51,150 bases of DNA from Pirellulales bacterium (GTDB lineage Bacteria > Planctomycetota > Planctomycetia > Pirellulales > JAEUIK01): assembly GCA_019745975.1 (NCBI GenBank), contig JAIESQ010000097.1, positions 1 through 51,150 on the forward strand, read 5' to 3'. Positions 28,107 through 37,586 of this stretch are shown here, one piece after another. The position numbers were made by a program, and so were the translations under genes. A model generated the notes under the pieces. It ran no database searches. It saw only the letters and a list, made by a program, of their open reading frames with translations, and was not told the DNA's origin. The first letter of the stretch is position 1. Each line of letters starts with the position of its first letter.

Positions 28107-31100
28107 CTACGTGCTGGCAGTCGACACAGGCCGCAACTGGCGAGTCGCTCCGGCCGCGCTCTTGGACTTGCCCAGGTTGTGCATCCAAATCAACACCGGC
28201 GAGGCGATGAACACGGTGCTGTAGGTGCCGGCGATCACGCCGATTAACAGGGCGAAGGCGAAACCGTGGATGCCCTGGCCGCCGGCGATGTAGAGGATCA
28301 CGACCGTCATGAACACCGTCAACGACGTGAGGATCGTGCGCGACAGGGTCTGGTTGACGGCCCGATTCACCAGCTCGGACGAGAGGTCGGGGCTTTTGCC
28401 GCGCATTTCGCGGATGCGGTCGAAAATCACGATCGTATCGTTGAGCGAATAGCCGATCAGCGTCAAAAAGGCGGCCACGATCGCCAGGTCGATCTTGAAC
28501 GGGTCGACTAGCAGCCAGCCCAAATAGGGCGCGATGTACGAGCTGATCGCCAGGGCGCCGAGCGTGACGAACACGTCGTGGATCACGGCCACCACGGCCG
28601 CGATGCCGAAGATCACCTTGTCGAAGCGGAACCAAATGTAGGCAATGATCATCACCAGACTGGCGGCCAAGGCGAGGATCGCGTTTTGGCGCGTGCTGCC
28701 GGCCACCTTGGGACCGAACGACGTGACCGAAGGAAAGTAGGGCTGCGCGCCCAACTGCACCGACAACTTCTCGAGCGCGGGCTGCATGCGATCGGGCGGC
28801 ACGATCGTCCGCAATTCCCAAGTCTTGCTGCGGCCGCTGTTCGAACGATTGGCTTCGAGGTTGTAGAGCTCGATCGGCGAGCCTTCGTCTTCAGTGCCCG
28901 CCAGGGCTTCGGCAACGCTTTCTTTGACGCTTTCATAGCCCATCGGATCGGAGTACGTGAGTGTCGCGGTGGTCCCGTTCACGAAGGGATCGGCCGCGGG
29001 ACCAACCGGCGCGACGGGCGCGGCAGCTTCGCCCGGGGCGGCGGGCATTTCGCCCGGAAGACGCGGGCCTTGGATGGGCTGCCTCGCGGGTGGAGTTGGC
29101 GGTGTCGTTGGAGGCGACGTTTCGGCCGGCGCGGTATCGGCGGGTGCGGTGTTCGCCGGTTCGCCTTCGGCCGGCGGCGTGGCGGGTGTCTCCGTCGCTG
29201 GCGCGGGCTCGGCGGGCGCGGGTTCGGTCGCAGGCGCGGCATCGGTCGCCGCTGCATCAGTGGCGGCCGGCGGATCGGTCGTGCCGGCAGGCTCGGCTTG
29301 CGCCATTTCGAGAGCCAACTGACGCGGCGCGGCCAAGCGCGGCGCCTGACTAGCCAGATGCGCGGCCAGCCACTGGACATCGGCCGACTCGAGTTGCACG
29401 GATTGCTCAGGTGACGACGGCTGCTCTGGCGATGCCGGCTGTTCTGGAGACGGCGGCGCAGGAGCCGGAGTTTCCGCGGGGGCCGATTCCGGCGCGGAGG
29501 CCGGCGCCGCAGGTTCGGGTGGCGCTGGTTCATTGGGGCCAGCGGCGCCTGGCTCGGCGGGCTGAGCCGGAGCTTGGGGAGTCGCGCCGGGCGCGGGCTC
29601 CACCGACGGCAACAGCGGCTCGATCTTCTTGACGTCACTGACGGCCAACGTCTGCCGCGCGAGCTTGTCGCCGAACAGCTCGTTCAAACGCTTCTCGACG
29701 GCGTCTTGATCGTCGTTCGACGTGTTGATTTGGATGCGCACCCCCTTCGGCTCGTCGCGGAGGTTGATGTAATTGACGGAAATATCGGGGAGCGTTTCAC
29801 GATCCTTTTCGACGACTTCGCGCACTTCGGCGATTTCTTGAGGCTCATTGAACTTCATCGTCACCTGCGTACCGCTGGTGAAGTCGATGTTCAACAGGTT
29901 GTTGCCGCGCGCGACGACAGCCGCCATGCCGATGGCAATCACCAGCAGCGAGGCCGCGATCGCCGGTTTGGCCATGCCGAGAAAGTCGATATTGGTGGCG
30001 CCGACGAATTGCATGAACCGCAGTTGGCGGATCCAGCCGCGCCGCTCGGCGACGTCGAAGATCACGTGCGAACAGAACGTCGCCGTGAACATGCTCAGCA
30101 CCAAACCGATGAAGAGCGTCACCGCGAAGCCCTTTACTTCGGTCGAGCCGATCCAGTAGAGCACCAGGGCCGTGAGGATGGTGGTCACGTTCGAGTCGAT
30201 GATCGTGCTCATCGCCTTGCTGAAGCCGTTGCGAATGGCCATCCGCAGGGCCGCGCCGCGCGCTAGTTCTTCGCGCATGCGCTCGTAGATGAGCACGTTG
30301 GCGTCGACCGCCATGCCGACGGTGAGCACCAGGCCCGCCAGGCCGGGGAGGGTGAACGCGGCCTTGATCGCGATCATCACGGCCAAGGTCAATACGACGT
30401 TCAAAGTGAGCGCAAAGCAGGCCACGAGCCCGGCAAAGCGGTAATACAAGAGCATGAAGAGCACGACCGCCACGACCGAAACCCCCATGGCGATCTCACC
30501 CTTGCGGATGGTGTCGGGGCCGAGCGTGGCGTCGATCAATTGCCGCGAGGCGGGTTCTTCGCCCAGTCGCGCGCCCAGGTCGCCAGCCAACAGTACGGCC
30601 GCGAGGTCGTTGACTTCTTCCTTGGTGAAGCGGCCCTTGATGATGCCGTTGTTGGTGATCGTGTCGTTAATCGTGGGGGCCGAGTAGAGCTTGCCATCGA
30701 GAATGATCGCCAGGTGCCGCGAGCCGTAGCTGGCCGGCAAGTTGTCGCCCGTCAGTCGGCCAAACAAGCGTGCCCCCTGTAAGTCGAACGAGAAGTGAAC
30801 GGCGTTCCCTCCCATTTCGTCAAACCCGGGGCGCACCGAAGTCAGATACTTGCCGGTCACCGCGCGGGTTGGATCGTCTTCGACGGCGGTGAGGATGTCC
30901 CACTGCTCTTGGGCATTCTTGCGCGTAAGAAAATTCCTCTGCCCGGCGAAATCTTTGGTTGCCTCGGGGCCCATCGGGGTCCAGCGGCCGATCACGCGCC
31001 CCTTGGAATCTTTGACGTCGACCAAAGCCCGCGCGGCGGTTTCGCGCAGGCGATCGTACCGCGAGTCGCGGTCGTCGACGAGGATGCGGAATTCGAGCGT

Positions 31101-31517
31101 GCCGGCGCGGCTGATCTTTTGTTCGACGCGGCGCGCGTCCTCGGGATTGGCCGCGTTGGGGACGATGATCTCGATCTGCTTCTCGCCGAAGGGGCGGACC
31201 GAGATTTCGCTCACGCCGCCGGGATTGATACGCCGCGCGATCGTCGTGCAGAGGCGATCCATGTCGATCGTCTGCGTTTCGGCCCCTGGCTTGGGGTAGA
31301 CGTCGTAGACGAGGTTCGTGCCGCCGCTGAGATCGGGGCCGAACTTCGGCGGCCACCGCAGCGTCACGATCGCCGTGCCGGCACAGACACAAAACAGCAC
31401 CAGGCCGATCTTCCAGCCGAAATCGGGCATGCGCCAGAGGTTGGCCAGCCAGGTTCCCACAACCCACGGCAGCACGATCACGGCCAGGGCGATGATAAGC
31501 ATTACGACGTTCGACAT
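28107..31517 (-). CDS. secDF: SecD-SecF fusion protein translocase subunit
   Basis: The 1136-residue protein has an extra N-terminal membrane segment, then the SecD P1 domain (KFGPDLSGGTNLVYDVYP), and SecD membrane segments with GLVLTVGMAVDANVLIYERM. The SecF half begins about residue 500 (NLLNIDFTSGTQVTMKFN) and ends with FRFDKVIFGIAAVVAVIHD and YSLNDTIVIFDRIREM. Between about 636 and 843, inside the SecF periplasmic domain, lies a Pro/Ala/Glu/Thr-rich insertion of roughly 200 residues. The fusion type is common in planctomycetes. It lies 107 bp after yajC, in the usual yajC-secDF order. It uses the proton gradient to help protein export. Confidence 0.95.
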   Translation of the reverse strand: MSNVVMLIIALAVIVLPWVVGTWLANLWRMPDFGWKIGLVLFCVCAGTAIVTLRWPPKFGPDLSGGTNLVYDVYPKPGAETQTIDMDRLCTTIARRINPGGVSEISVRPFGEKQIEIIVPNAANPEDARRVEQKISRAGTLEFRILVDDRDSRYDRLRETAARALVDVKDSKGRVIGRWTPMGPEATKDFAGQRNFLTRKNAQEQWDILTAVEDDPTRAVTGKYLTSVRPGFDEMGGNAVHFSFDLQGARLFGRLTGDNLPASYGSRHLAIILDGKLYSAPTINDTITNNGIIKGRFTKEEVNDLAAVLLAGDLGARLGEEPASRQLIDATLGPDTIRKGEIAMGVSVVAVVLFMLLYYRFAGLVACFALTLNVVLTLAVMIAIKAAFTLPGLAGLVLTVGMAVDANVLIYERMREELARGAALRMAIRNGFSKAMSTIIDSNVTTILTALVLYWIGSTEVKGFAVTLFIGLVLSMFTATFCSHVIFDVAERRGWIRQLRFMQFVGATNIDFLGMAKPAIAASLLVIAIGMAAVVARGNNLLNIDFTSGTQVTMKFNEPQEIAEVREVVEKDRETLPDISVNYINLRDEPKGVRIQINTSNDDQDAVEKRLNELFGDKLARQTLAVSDVKKIEPLLPSVEPAPGATPQAPAQPAEPGAAGPNEPAPPEPAAPASAPESAPAETPAPAPPSPEQPASPEQPSSPEQSVQLESADVQWLAAHLASQAPRLAAPRQLALEMAQAEPAGTTDPPAATDAAATDAAPATEPAPAEPAPATETPATPPAEGEPANTAPADTAPAETSPPTTPPTPPARQPIQGPRLPGEMPAAPGEAAAPVAPVGPAADPFVNGTTATLTYSDPMGYESVKESVAEALAGTEDEGSPIELYNLEANRSNSGRSKTWELRTIVPPDRMQPALEKLSVQLGAQPYFPSVTSFGPKVAGSTRQNAILALAASLVMIIAYIWFRFDKVIFGIAAVVAVIHDVFVTLGALAISSYIAPYLGWLLVDPFKIDLAIVAAFLTLIGYSLNDTIVIFDRIREMRGKSPDLSSELVNRAVNQTLSRTILTSLTVFMTVVILYIAGGQGIHGFAFALLIGVIAGTYSTVFIASPVLIWMHNLGKSKSAAGATRQLRPVSTAST

Positions 31518-31624
31518 GGGACGCTGCTTCCCGCGCCTGCTGGCGCTGTTGGCTAGTGATATCGCGCTTGTGGCGCTCTCGTTGGAGGAAAAGCGGCTGC
31601 GGCAGCCCGCTGCGAAGTTTTGCG

Positions 31625-32029
31625 TTAGGGGGCCAACGTAGCCGGCTTGCTTTCGGTGATTTCGCTACCGAGCACGCGCGACACCGCGCTGACGGTGACG
31701 CGCAACTTGGTCGAGTCGTCGACTTTAATCGTGACTTCGTCGGCCTCGCGACGCACGCTGGTGACGGTGCCGTAGATGCCGCCGATGGTGACGACGCGGT
31801 CGTTCTTCTTCAGGTTGTCGAGCATCAACTGGCGGTTCTTCTGTTCCTTGCGCTGCGGGCGGATCAAGAGCACGTAGAACAACAGAAACATGGCGACCAA
31901 CATCGGCGCCATCGACACCAGGGGCGACGTCGGGCTACCCTGGCCAGCGGCGGGAGCGCCACCACCTGCCGGCGGCGCTTGAGCGAGCACCAGGGCCTGT
32001 CGCAAAGAGACTTCGAGCCAGGGGAACAA
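31625..32029 (-). CDS. yajC: preprotein translocase accessory subunit YajC
   Basis: The protein is about 134 residues with one membrane helix (MLVAMFLLFYVLLIRPQRKE) and the conserved YajC core QRKEQKNRQLMLDNLKKNDR, VVTIGGIYGTVTSV and VTIKVDDSTKLRVTVSAVSR. No ATG is available; the TTG at 32029 (read as M-FPWLEVSLRQ) has a GGAG box seven bases before it and is preferred to the TTG at 32077. A Pro/Gly/Ala-rich N-terminal stretch precedes the helix. It is upstream of and co-directional with secDF. Confidence 0.92.
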   Translation of the reverse strand: MFPWLEVSLRQALVLAQAPPAGGGAPAAGQGSPTSPLVSMAPMLVAMFLLFYVLLIRPQRKEQKNRQLMLDNLKKNDRVVTIGGIYGTVTSVRREADEVTIKVDDSTKLRVTVSAVSRVLGSEITESKPATLAP

Positions 32030-32405
32030 ACCAATTCTCCACCTGCGGCAACCGCCGGCGCGCGACCGGTAAACCAACTGTAAGCCGGTATCTTAGAGCG
32101 TCTTACGCGCCGGGACAAGGGCAGCCAAATGCCGTGCCACCCGACGCCGCAACGCCACAGGGAATGTGTTTTTGCTTGGCCCGATGCGAGCGCGACCAGA
32201 CAATTAACTGGTATGACTAGGTGCACGGGAATTGGCTTCGACGGCGGTGTGACCATGCGGGGCGCAACGCTCCGATAACGAAGGGTTTGCTTGCTGCGAG
32301 CGAACTATCCTTAAGTGGCTTGCGACTCGCGAGCAAGGGGGGCGATTTCCCGCGAGTAGCGCGGTTGTCGGCCGCGCGTCGCCCAGCGAAATGGGAGGAA
32401 GAATC
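32030..32405. other. divergent intergenic region between yajC and the lipoprotein genes
   Basis: There are about 376 bp between the yajC start and the lipoprotein start. No credible gene or RNA is seen. It should carry both promoters; a strong GGGAGGA ribosome site ends it on the lipoprotein side. Confidence 0.4.
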
Positions 32406-33047
32406 ATGCGTGCGATTCATTTCAAGTTGTTATTGGTCTGCGGTCTGGCCTGGCTGGTGGGCTGTGTCGAATCCGAGCAGCCGCTGTCGGACCCCGAAGC
32501 GAGTCAGATGGATCAGCGACTCTTTGGGCTGTGGCAGCGGCGCGACCCCGACGGCGCTGTCGAGTACTTGCACATCGGCGGTGAATATCGCTTGCCGCTG
32601 GCGGTCAATCGTGCCCAACCGGAACCGGGCTTGATGCAATACACATCGGTGCGCCACGAGCCGAATAATCGCGCGGCGGAAGCTCCCAGCGGCACGCGGT
32701 TCTTTGTCACGCGGATCGGCGACGACGATTACGGCAACTGGGTCTTCCCGCAGGAGGAGAAGGATCGCGGCAAGCCAGTGCACTACACGTTTTACAAGTA
32801 TCGCGTCACGCCGGAGTCGCTGGTGATTTGGGACATGGATCGCCACGCGACCGCGGCGGCAATCGAGGCCGGTAAACTCAAGGGCGTGGTCCGTCGCAAA
32901 GCTCAGGTCAATCCGACCGATGCCGTGGAATATGACGAATTGGTGATCACCGATACGAGCACGAATATTGCCAGCTTCCTGGCCGAAGGTGGGGCGAAAA
33001 GCTGCTTTTTGGAAAGCGGCAAGGCAGCCTACCAACGCGTCAAGTGA
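32406..33047 (+). CDS. lipoprotein of unknown function, first of a tandem pair
   Basis: The 213-residue protein starts MRAIHFKLLLVCGLAWLVGC, a lipoprotein signal with the lipobox LVGC. A GGGAGG site precedes the ATG. The mature part shares its plan with the next gene: PLSDPEAS..DQRLFGLWQRRD, EYLHIGGEYRLPL, a Val/Tyr-rich middle and a C-terminal FLESGKAAYQRVK. No catalytic residues are apparent. The resemblance suggests a local duplication. It is likely an outer-envelope or periplasm-facing lipoprotein. Confidence 0.75.
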   Translation: MRAIHFKLLLVCGLAWLVGCVESEQPLSDPEASQMDQRLFGLWQRRDPDGAVEYLHIGGEYRLPLAVNRAQPEPGLMQYTSVRHEPNNRAAEAPSGTRFFVTRIGDDDYGNWVFPQEEKDRGKPVHYTFYKYRVTPESLVIWDMDRHATAAAIEAGKLKGVVRRKAQVNPTDAVEYDELVITDTSTNIASFLAEGGAKSCFLESGKAAYQRVK

Positions 33048-33064
33048 AATAGAAAGGCGCCTCG

Positions 33065-33775
33065 ATGCGTGTGATGAAACTGCTCGGTGCTTGTGCATCG
33101 TTGTGGCTGCTGGCCGGCTGCGCGGCTTCGGTGCATCCGCTCTGCGATCCGGCTACCGCCGAGCCGGATAAGCGGCTGGTTGGTATGTGGGAGCGCCGCG
33201 ACGGCAACGAAGGGGAGCGCGTCAGCTACTTGCACATCGCGCGCGAGGCCAAGCGCCCGTTGGATGCGTCGCGCAGCGAGCCCGAGCCTGGATTGATGCG
33301 CTGCTGGGCCACTGGGCACGACGAAAAGTCGCTTTTGGGTGATGATGCAGGCGGTGCTCGGCTGCTGTCGACGCGGATCGGTTACGTCGACTATGCCAGC
33401 ATCGTGATCGACGATCTGGCACAACGCGAAGCAACCGTGGGAGTGGAGCCTGCGAACTCGCCCGCCGCTGAGCAAAGCCCGCCGGTTGACCCGGCGCGCA
33501 AACCGCGGTTTCTGCTGGTGCGCTACGACGTCACCGACGACGTGCTCGTCGTCTGGCCGGCGAACCAGGACGCGGTGGCCGATTCGATCCAAAGCGGTCG
33601 CATCGCCGGCGTGGCGCGAGCTAAAGTGCCGCGCCCCGGCAAGCTCGATTTCGGCAAGTGGGAGGAAGTCACCCTGACGGCGACAACCGCGGAGCTGCGC
33701 GCATTCTTCGAGGCGGGGGGGGCCGAGAAGTGGTTCAACGAGGAGTCAAAGACGGTCTACCACCGTTTGCGGTAG
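33065..33775 (+). CDS. lipoprotein of unknown function, second of a tandem pair
   Basis: The protein has 236 residues with lipobox LLAGC after MRVMKLLGACASLWLLAGC. It follows the first lipoprotein by 17 bp, with an AAGG site, so the two probably form one operon. Aligned features with its paralogue: PLCDPATAEPDKRLVGMWER, YLHIAREAKRPLD, LLVRYDVTDDVLVVWPANQD, and the C-terminal WFNEESKTVYHRLR. An extra acidic/Pro-rich stretch lies in the middle. Divergence between the two is substantial, so the duplication is not recent. Function unknown. Confidence 0.72.
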   Translation: MRVMKLLGACASLWLLAGCAASVHPLCDPATAEPDKRLVGMWERRDGNEGERVSYLHIAREAKRPLDASRSEPEPGLMRCWATGHDEKSLLGDDAGGARLLSTRIGYVDYASIVIDDLAQREATVGVEPANSPAAEQSPPVDPARKPRFLLVRYDVTDDVLVVWPANQDAVADSIQSGRIAGVARAKVPRPGKLDFGKWEEVTLTATTAELRAFFEAGGAEKWFNEESKTVYHRLR

Positions 33776-33808
33776 TACCGCTGATCGACAGGCAGGCGCG
33801 GAGCCACG

Positions 33809-35290
33809 TTAGGTGCGCCGCGCGCGGCCTGGTCCGACGAGCGACACGGCGGGGCGCCCGCTGAATACGCCGCACATGCCGCCGCGCTGGGCGACATTGA
33901 CGACTTGCTTCTGCGAGGCGCGCCCCAAGATGGCCACACCGTGTTTCGTCGGCGCAAAGCCCATCACGGTGTAGAACGGCTCGTCGTGCACTCCCCCCTC
34001 GGGGCTGACGACGGGAAACTCGTTCACTGGCAGAATCGCTTGCCGCTGCACCACCCAGCGATCAGCCGCGCGCAGCGCCTCATCGATGGCCTGTTCCCAC
34101 TCTTGCTGGCTCAAGGCCTGGCCGATAAGGACGCCGGTGCCGCCGTACGCGCGATTCGGCTTCAAGACGAGCATGTCGCGCTGGGACCGGACGAAGTCCA
34201 ACAGGTCGCCCCACTCGCCCTCGGGCAGGGTCGTCTGGCGGTCGGTGAGGATGCGCGTCCAGAGGATGTGCCGGCGGAAGATTTGCCGCTCGTCGGCGGT
34301 GAAGTACTTATTCGTCAGTTGAGGGTCGGTCAGCAGCTCCCAACAGCTCTTGTGATCGAACTCGCCGGCCAGCGAAGAAATCACGCGGTTCTCACGAAAG
34401 AGCTGGCGAATTGGCGCCAGGTCGTTGCCGGTTTCGACTGCCAGCGCGATCAGGTCGCGCACTTCGTAGTCGCGGTACGCAACGTCGATCGACTCGCCCT
34501 GGTAACAGACGTCGCCTCCGACAATTTCCAGCTCGCAGGGATCGGCGTGCATCACGCGCAGCCCGTGGCGCTCGTGGTAATAGTCGGCCAGGGCCTGCTG
34601 TTCGTCGGGCCCTTCGCCGGCATACTTCGGCTCGATGAAGCAGATGTTGCGGCCGCGACGGCCGATCGCTTCCATGTGATCGAGCACCTCCTGGATGAAC
34701 AGCTCGCGCAGGTCGCGGAGCGGATCGAGCTCCAGGTCGGGATCCGCCTGGCGAATGATCGGCAGTACCAGGTCGGACAGAAGCTGCTCGCAGGTGGGGC
34801 CGAGCCAGATACCCCCCACGCCGCACAAGTTGGGCTCGAGGAACTTGAGCGAGTCCTTCCACATGGGGCTGGTGAACTCGACCACCGCGTCGAGGCGACC
34901 GAGCACCGTGTTGTTCTCGCGCTGGGCGACCCCCCAGTTGTCCCAGAGCCATTGCTGCTCAGCCGGCGAGAGGGGGAACATCTCGCGGACGGCGAAGTCC
35001 TGCATGTACAGGTCCGGCAGGCGCTTCAAGGCATTGAGGATCGTCAGCGAGACGTAGTGCAGATAGGCCAACTGATCGGGCAGGGCGAGAATCGGCCGCG
35101 CGAAGACGTGGATCGCTTCGTCGCGACCGTCGTGCAGGTACCAGAGCTTGCGATCCCAGGCCTCGGCTTCGATGCGTTCGCACAGCTCGGTGACTTGCTC
35201 GGGCGCCATGTTGTAAAACACCCGCCGCACGCGGCTATCGAGGCTCAGGCCACTGAGACCCAGTTCTTCGGCGGGGGTGAGAATGCTCAT
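33809..35290 (-). CDS. circularly permuted ATP-grasp-like protein
   Basis: The 493-residue soluble protein has the C-terminal part MLVLKPNRAYGGTGVLIGQA, a motif of circularly permuted ATP-grasp proteins, plus SLKFLEPNLCGVGGIWLGPT and FFREN/FIEPKYAGEGPDE segments that suit an ATP-dependent ligase. Related proteins carry out amide or peptide-like bond formation with ATP, but the substrate here is unknown. It lies downstream of the MFS transporter on the minus strand, separated by about 160 bp. Function beyond the ATP-grasp fold is not claimed. Confidence 0.65.
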   Translation of the reverse strand: MSILTPAEELGLSGLSLDSRVRRVFYNMAPEQVTELCERIEAEAWDRKLWYLHDGRDEAIHVFARPILALPDQLAYLHYVSLTILNALKRLPDLYMQDFAVREMFPLSPAEQQWLWDNWGVAQRENNTVLGRLDAVVEFTSPMWKDSLKFLEPNLCGVGGIWLGPTCEQLLSDLVLPIIRQADPDLELDPLRDLRELFIQEVLDHMEAIGRRGRNICFIEPKYAGEGPDEQQALADYYHERHGLRVMHADPCELEIVGGDVCYQGESIDVAYRDYEVRDLIALAVETGNDLAPIRQLFRENRVISSLAGEFDHKSCWELLTDPQLTNKYFTADERQIFRRHILWTRILTDRQTTLPEGEWGDLLDFVRSQRDMLVLKPNRAYGGTGVLIGQALSQQEWEQAIDEALRAADRWVVQRQAILPVNEFPVVSPEGGVHDEPFYTVMGFAPTKHGVAILGRASQKQVVNVAQRGGMCGVFSGRPAVSLVGPGRARRT

Positions 35291-35453
35291 CGGGCGCGTG
35301 CAAGCCTCGAGTTGCGATGCCGGGCCAGAACCGCCGCCAGCGTCGGCTCCGCGATGATGTTAGCCAAGCGCAAACGGTGCTGGAGATTGTAGGGGCCGGT
35401 AGCGCCGATCAGCAACATGCGTTGGTGGGGGAGCGAAGCGTCGCGCCTGTGCG

Positions 35454-36698
35454 CTACGGTTGCGACTGGCTTGCAGCCGCGGGGATGCGCACCAGACTCA
35501 GCAAGCAAGCGGCGGCCAGCGCGAACGTGGCTGAAACTCCGAAGGCGACCAGCGGCCCATACGCCGTGTAGAGAACTCCAAAGAGCACGTTGGCTGGCAG
35601 ATTCGCGATGCCTGTCGCCAGATGAAACCAACCGAAGGCGAGTCCGCGACGATCGGCTGGCGCGAACTGCGCGACGAGCGCTCGTTCGGCGGGCTCCGTC
35701 AGCGCGTAGAAGACGGCATAGCAAAAGAACAGCAGCCACACGTGCCAGGACGTACTGGCCCCGGCGAACGCCAGATACACGGCCGCGTAGATAAGCCAGC
35801 CGGCGATCACCGGCACGCGTCCACCGTAGCGATCGACCGCAGGGCCGATCGCCAGGCTGCCGGCGCTCTTGGCGACGTGGAACAAGCACCAGAGGAGCGG
35901 AATTCGCCACGCGTTGATGCCGATTTCTCCGGCACGCAGCAGCAAGAACGTGTCGCTGGCGTTGGCCAAGGTGAAGAGGACCACGGCCGCCAGGTAAAGC
36001 ATGAACGAATTGCCCAACTGAGTCGCGCCGGAGCCAGCCGGCACTTTGCCGCGTGGCTGCGGACTTTCGGTCTGTGGGAGTTGCCGTCGCGCCGGCTCGG
36101 AGAGTCCGATCGTCACGAGCGCGACCAGGATGACGCCGGGCACGGCGGTCAGCAGAAAGAGTGGCCGCAGGGCGTCGGGCCATTGCCAAAGAAAAAACAC
36201 CGCCAAGAGGGGGCCGATCGCGGCACCCAAGTGGTCCATGGCGCGTTGAAAGCCGAACGCCCGGCCGCGACGCTCGGGCGCAACCGAGTCGACAACCAAG
36301 GCATCGCGCGGCGCGCCGCGGATGCCCTTGCCGATGCGGTCGACAACGCGGACCGCCATCAATTGCGACGGCCAGGTGGCGAGACCTCCCAAGGGCCGGG
36401 CCACGGCCGCCAGCACGTAGCCGACGACCACCCATGTCTTGCGACGGCGCAAGCGATCTGACCAAGCGCCGGAACCCAGCTTGAGGAGGCTGGCCGCGGT
36501 CTCGGCGAGCCCTTCCATGAGGCCGAGCAGGCGGGCGTTGCCGCCGAGCACTTCGGCGAAGAAGCGCGGCAACAGCGGATAGACCATCTCGCTGGCGACG
36601 TCGTTGATCAGGCTGGCCAGGCCCAACACGCGCACGTTGCGCGGGAGTCGTTCGGCCTTGAAACCGTGATTGAGTGGCGTCGGCACTAGATGCAACAA
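35454..36698 (-). CDS. MFS transporter
   Basis: The 414-residue protein has about 12 hydrophobic segments and the MFS signature between segments 2 and 3 (GSGAWSDRLRRRKTWVVVGY). There is no DNA-binding or enzymatic domain. The start codon is one of two adjacent TTGs (36698 or 36695) a few bases after the stop of the upstream nuclease-like gene, so it is tightly packed and may be co-transcribed. The substrate is not evident; efflux or uptake of a small solute is possible. Confidence 0.87.
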   Translation of the reverse strand: MLHLVPTPLNHGFKAERLPRNVRVLGLASLINDVASEMVYPLLPRFFAEVLGGNARLLGLMEGLAETAASLLKLGSGAWSDRLRRRKTWVVVGYVLAAVARPLGGLATWPSQLMAVRVVDRIGKGIRGAPRDALVVDSVAPERRGRAFGFQRAMDHLGAAIGPLLAVFFLWQWPDALRPLFLLTAVPGVILVALVTIGLSEPARRQLPQTESPQPRGKVPAGSGATQLGNSFMLYLAAVVLFTLANASDTFLLLRAGEIGINAWRIPLLWCLFHVAKSAGSLAIGPAVDRYGGRVPVIAGWLIYAAVYLAFAGASTSWHVWLLFFCYAVFYALTEPAERALVAQFAPADRRGLAFGWFHLATGIANLPANVLFGVLYTAYGPLVAFGVSATFALAAACLLSLVRIPAAASQSQP

Positions 36699-36701
36699 AT
36701 C

Positions 36702-37583
36702 CTACGGCTCGATTGGCAATACGGGCTGATACGATTTGAGGAATTCGATCGCGGCCGACTTATCCGAAAAGCTTCCGCGTACGGAATCGCCGTTGTTGAA
36801 GCGGATTTCGATTTCGAATCGTTCGATCGGCATCTGGCGACCGTCGCCGGAGTACGCGGTGACGAGCCGAATCGCGTCGTCAATCGTGTATGCCTCCGCT
36901 GAGCGTCCATGCAGAGCAAGCACGATAACACGCTCGATTTGGCGCGATACCGAGTTGGCAAGCGACGTGAGAAACGTCGCGACATCGCGAGAGTGCTTCT
37001 TGAGCAACGCCTGCGTCAGCTCCGTTCGTCGAGCCGAGTTCAACCGCTTGAACGCCCTGACGCGTTGCGCAAACGACCGATCGCTCGTTGTTTCGTCAAA
37101 GCGAGCGTCGATGCCTACGGCAGCAAACGCTTCGACGATTGATTCGTAGGGAACGTAAAGCACGGCGAATCCCAGCGATTCTAGCTGTGAGATGGCGCCG
37201 GCAGTGAATACTCCCGCGAGCACAACCCCCTTAAAAGGTGCGAGGTTTCGGTACGAGTCGGCCAACGGCTCGAGCGCGCCTTGAATTTCTTGAGCCTTGT
37301 TGCGCGAGTGCTTTGTATAGCGGCGCCAGGCGCATTCGATGAACGCCGCCGGCATGCCGATCGCGTCCGAGGTTCCACCCCGTTCCAGCACAAAATCCAG
37401 GTCGTGCGAATTGCCGTGACGATCGCGCCAGGAGCATTTTCGGCCAGGTCGACAGGGGCGTGAACCTTTCTTGTCGAGATAGAGTCCGTGATCCGCTGCA
37501 AAACCTTCAAGCAACGGTAGGATCGCCGCTTCAAGCACATCGCCTATGATCTGGCCGAACTGATGCGCCGGCGATTGTGCCAC
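36702..37583 (-). CDS. nuclease-like protein, putative type II restriction endonuclease
   Basis: The protein has 293 residues from GTG 37583, three bases after the methyltransferase stop. The N-terminal part has a possible PD-(D/E)XK core: HDLDFVLERGG (Asp61, Asp63) and AAFIECAWRRYTKHSRNKAQEI (Glu83). The lysine is not at its usual place two residues after Glu, so the site may be rearranged or the call wrong. FKGVVLAGVFTAGAISQLES and VLYVPYESIVEAF follow. The tight pairing with a methyltransferase is the main evidence for restriction. Confidence 0.68.
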   Translation of the reverse strand: MAQSPAHQFGQIIGDVLEAAILPLLEGFAADHGLYLDKKGSRPCRPGRKCSWRDRHGNSHDLDFVLERGGTSDAIGMPAAFIECAWRRYTKHSRNKAQEIQGALEPLADSYRNLAPFKGVVLAGVFTAGAISQLESLGFAVLYVPYESIVEAFAAVGIDARFDETTSDRSFAQRVRAFKRLNSARRTELTQALLKKHSRDVATFLTSLANSVSRQIERVIVLALHGRSAEAYTIDDAIRLVTAYSGDGRQMPIERFEIEIRFNNGDSVRGSFSDKSAAIEFLKSYQPVLPIEP

Positions 37584-37586
37584 CTG

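Noticed and set aside
35287-35418. 43-codon open frame (MLLIGATGPYNLQHRLRLAN...) overlapping the ATP-grasp start by ATGA
   Set aside because: Its overlap is suggestive, but there is no ribosome site and no family resemblance, and the composition is Arg/Leu-rich as expected by chance.
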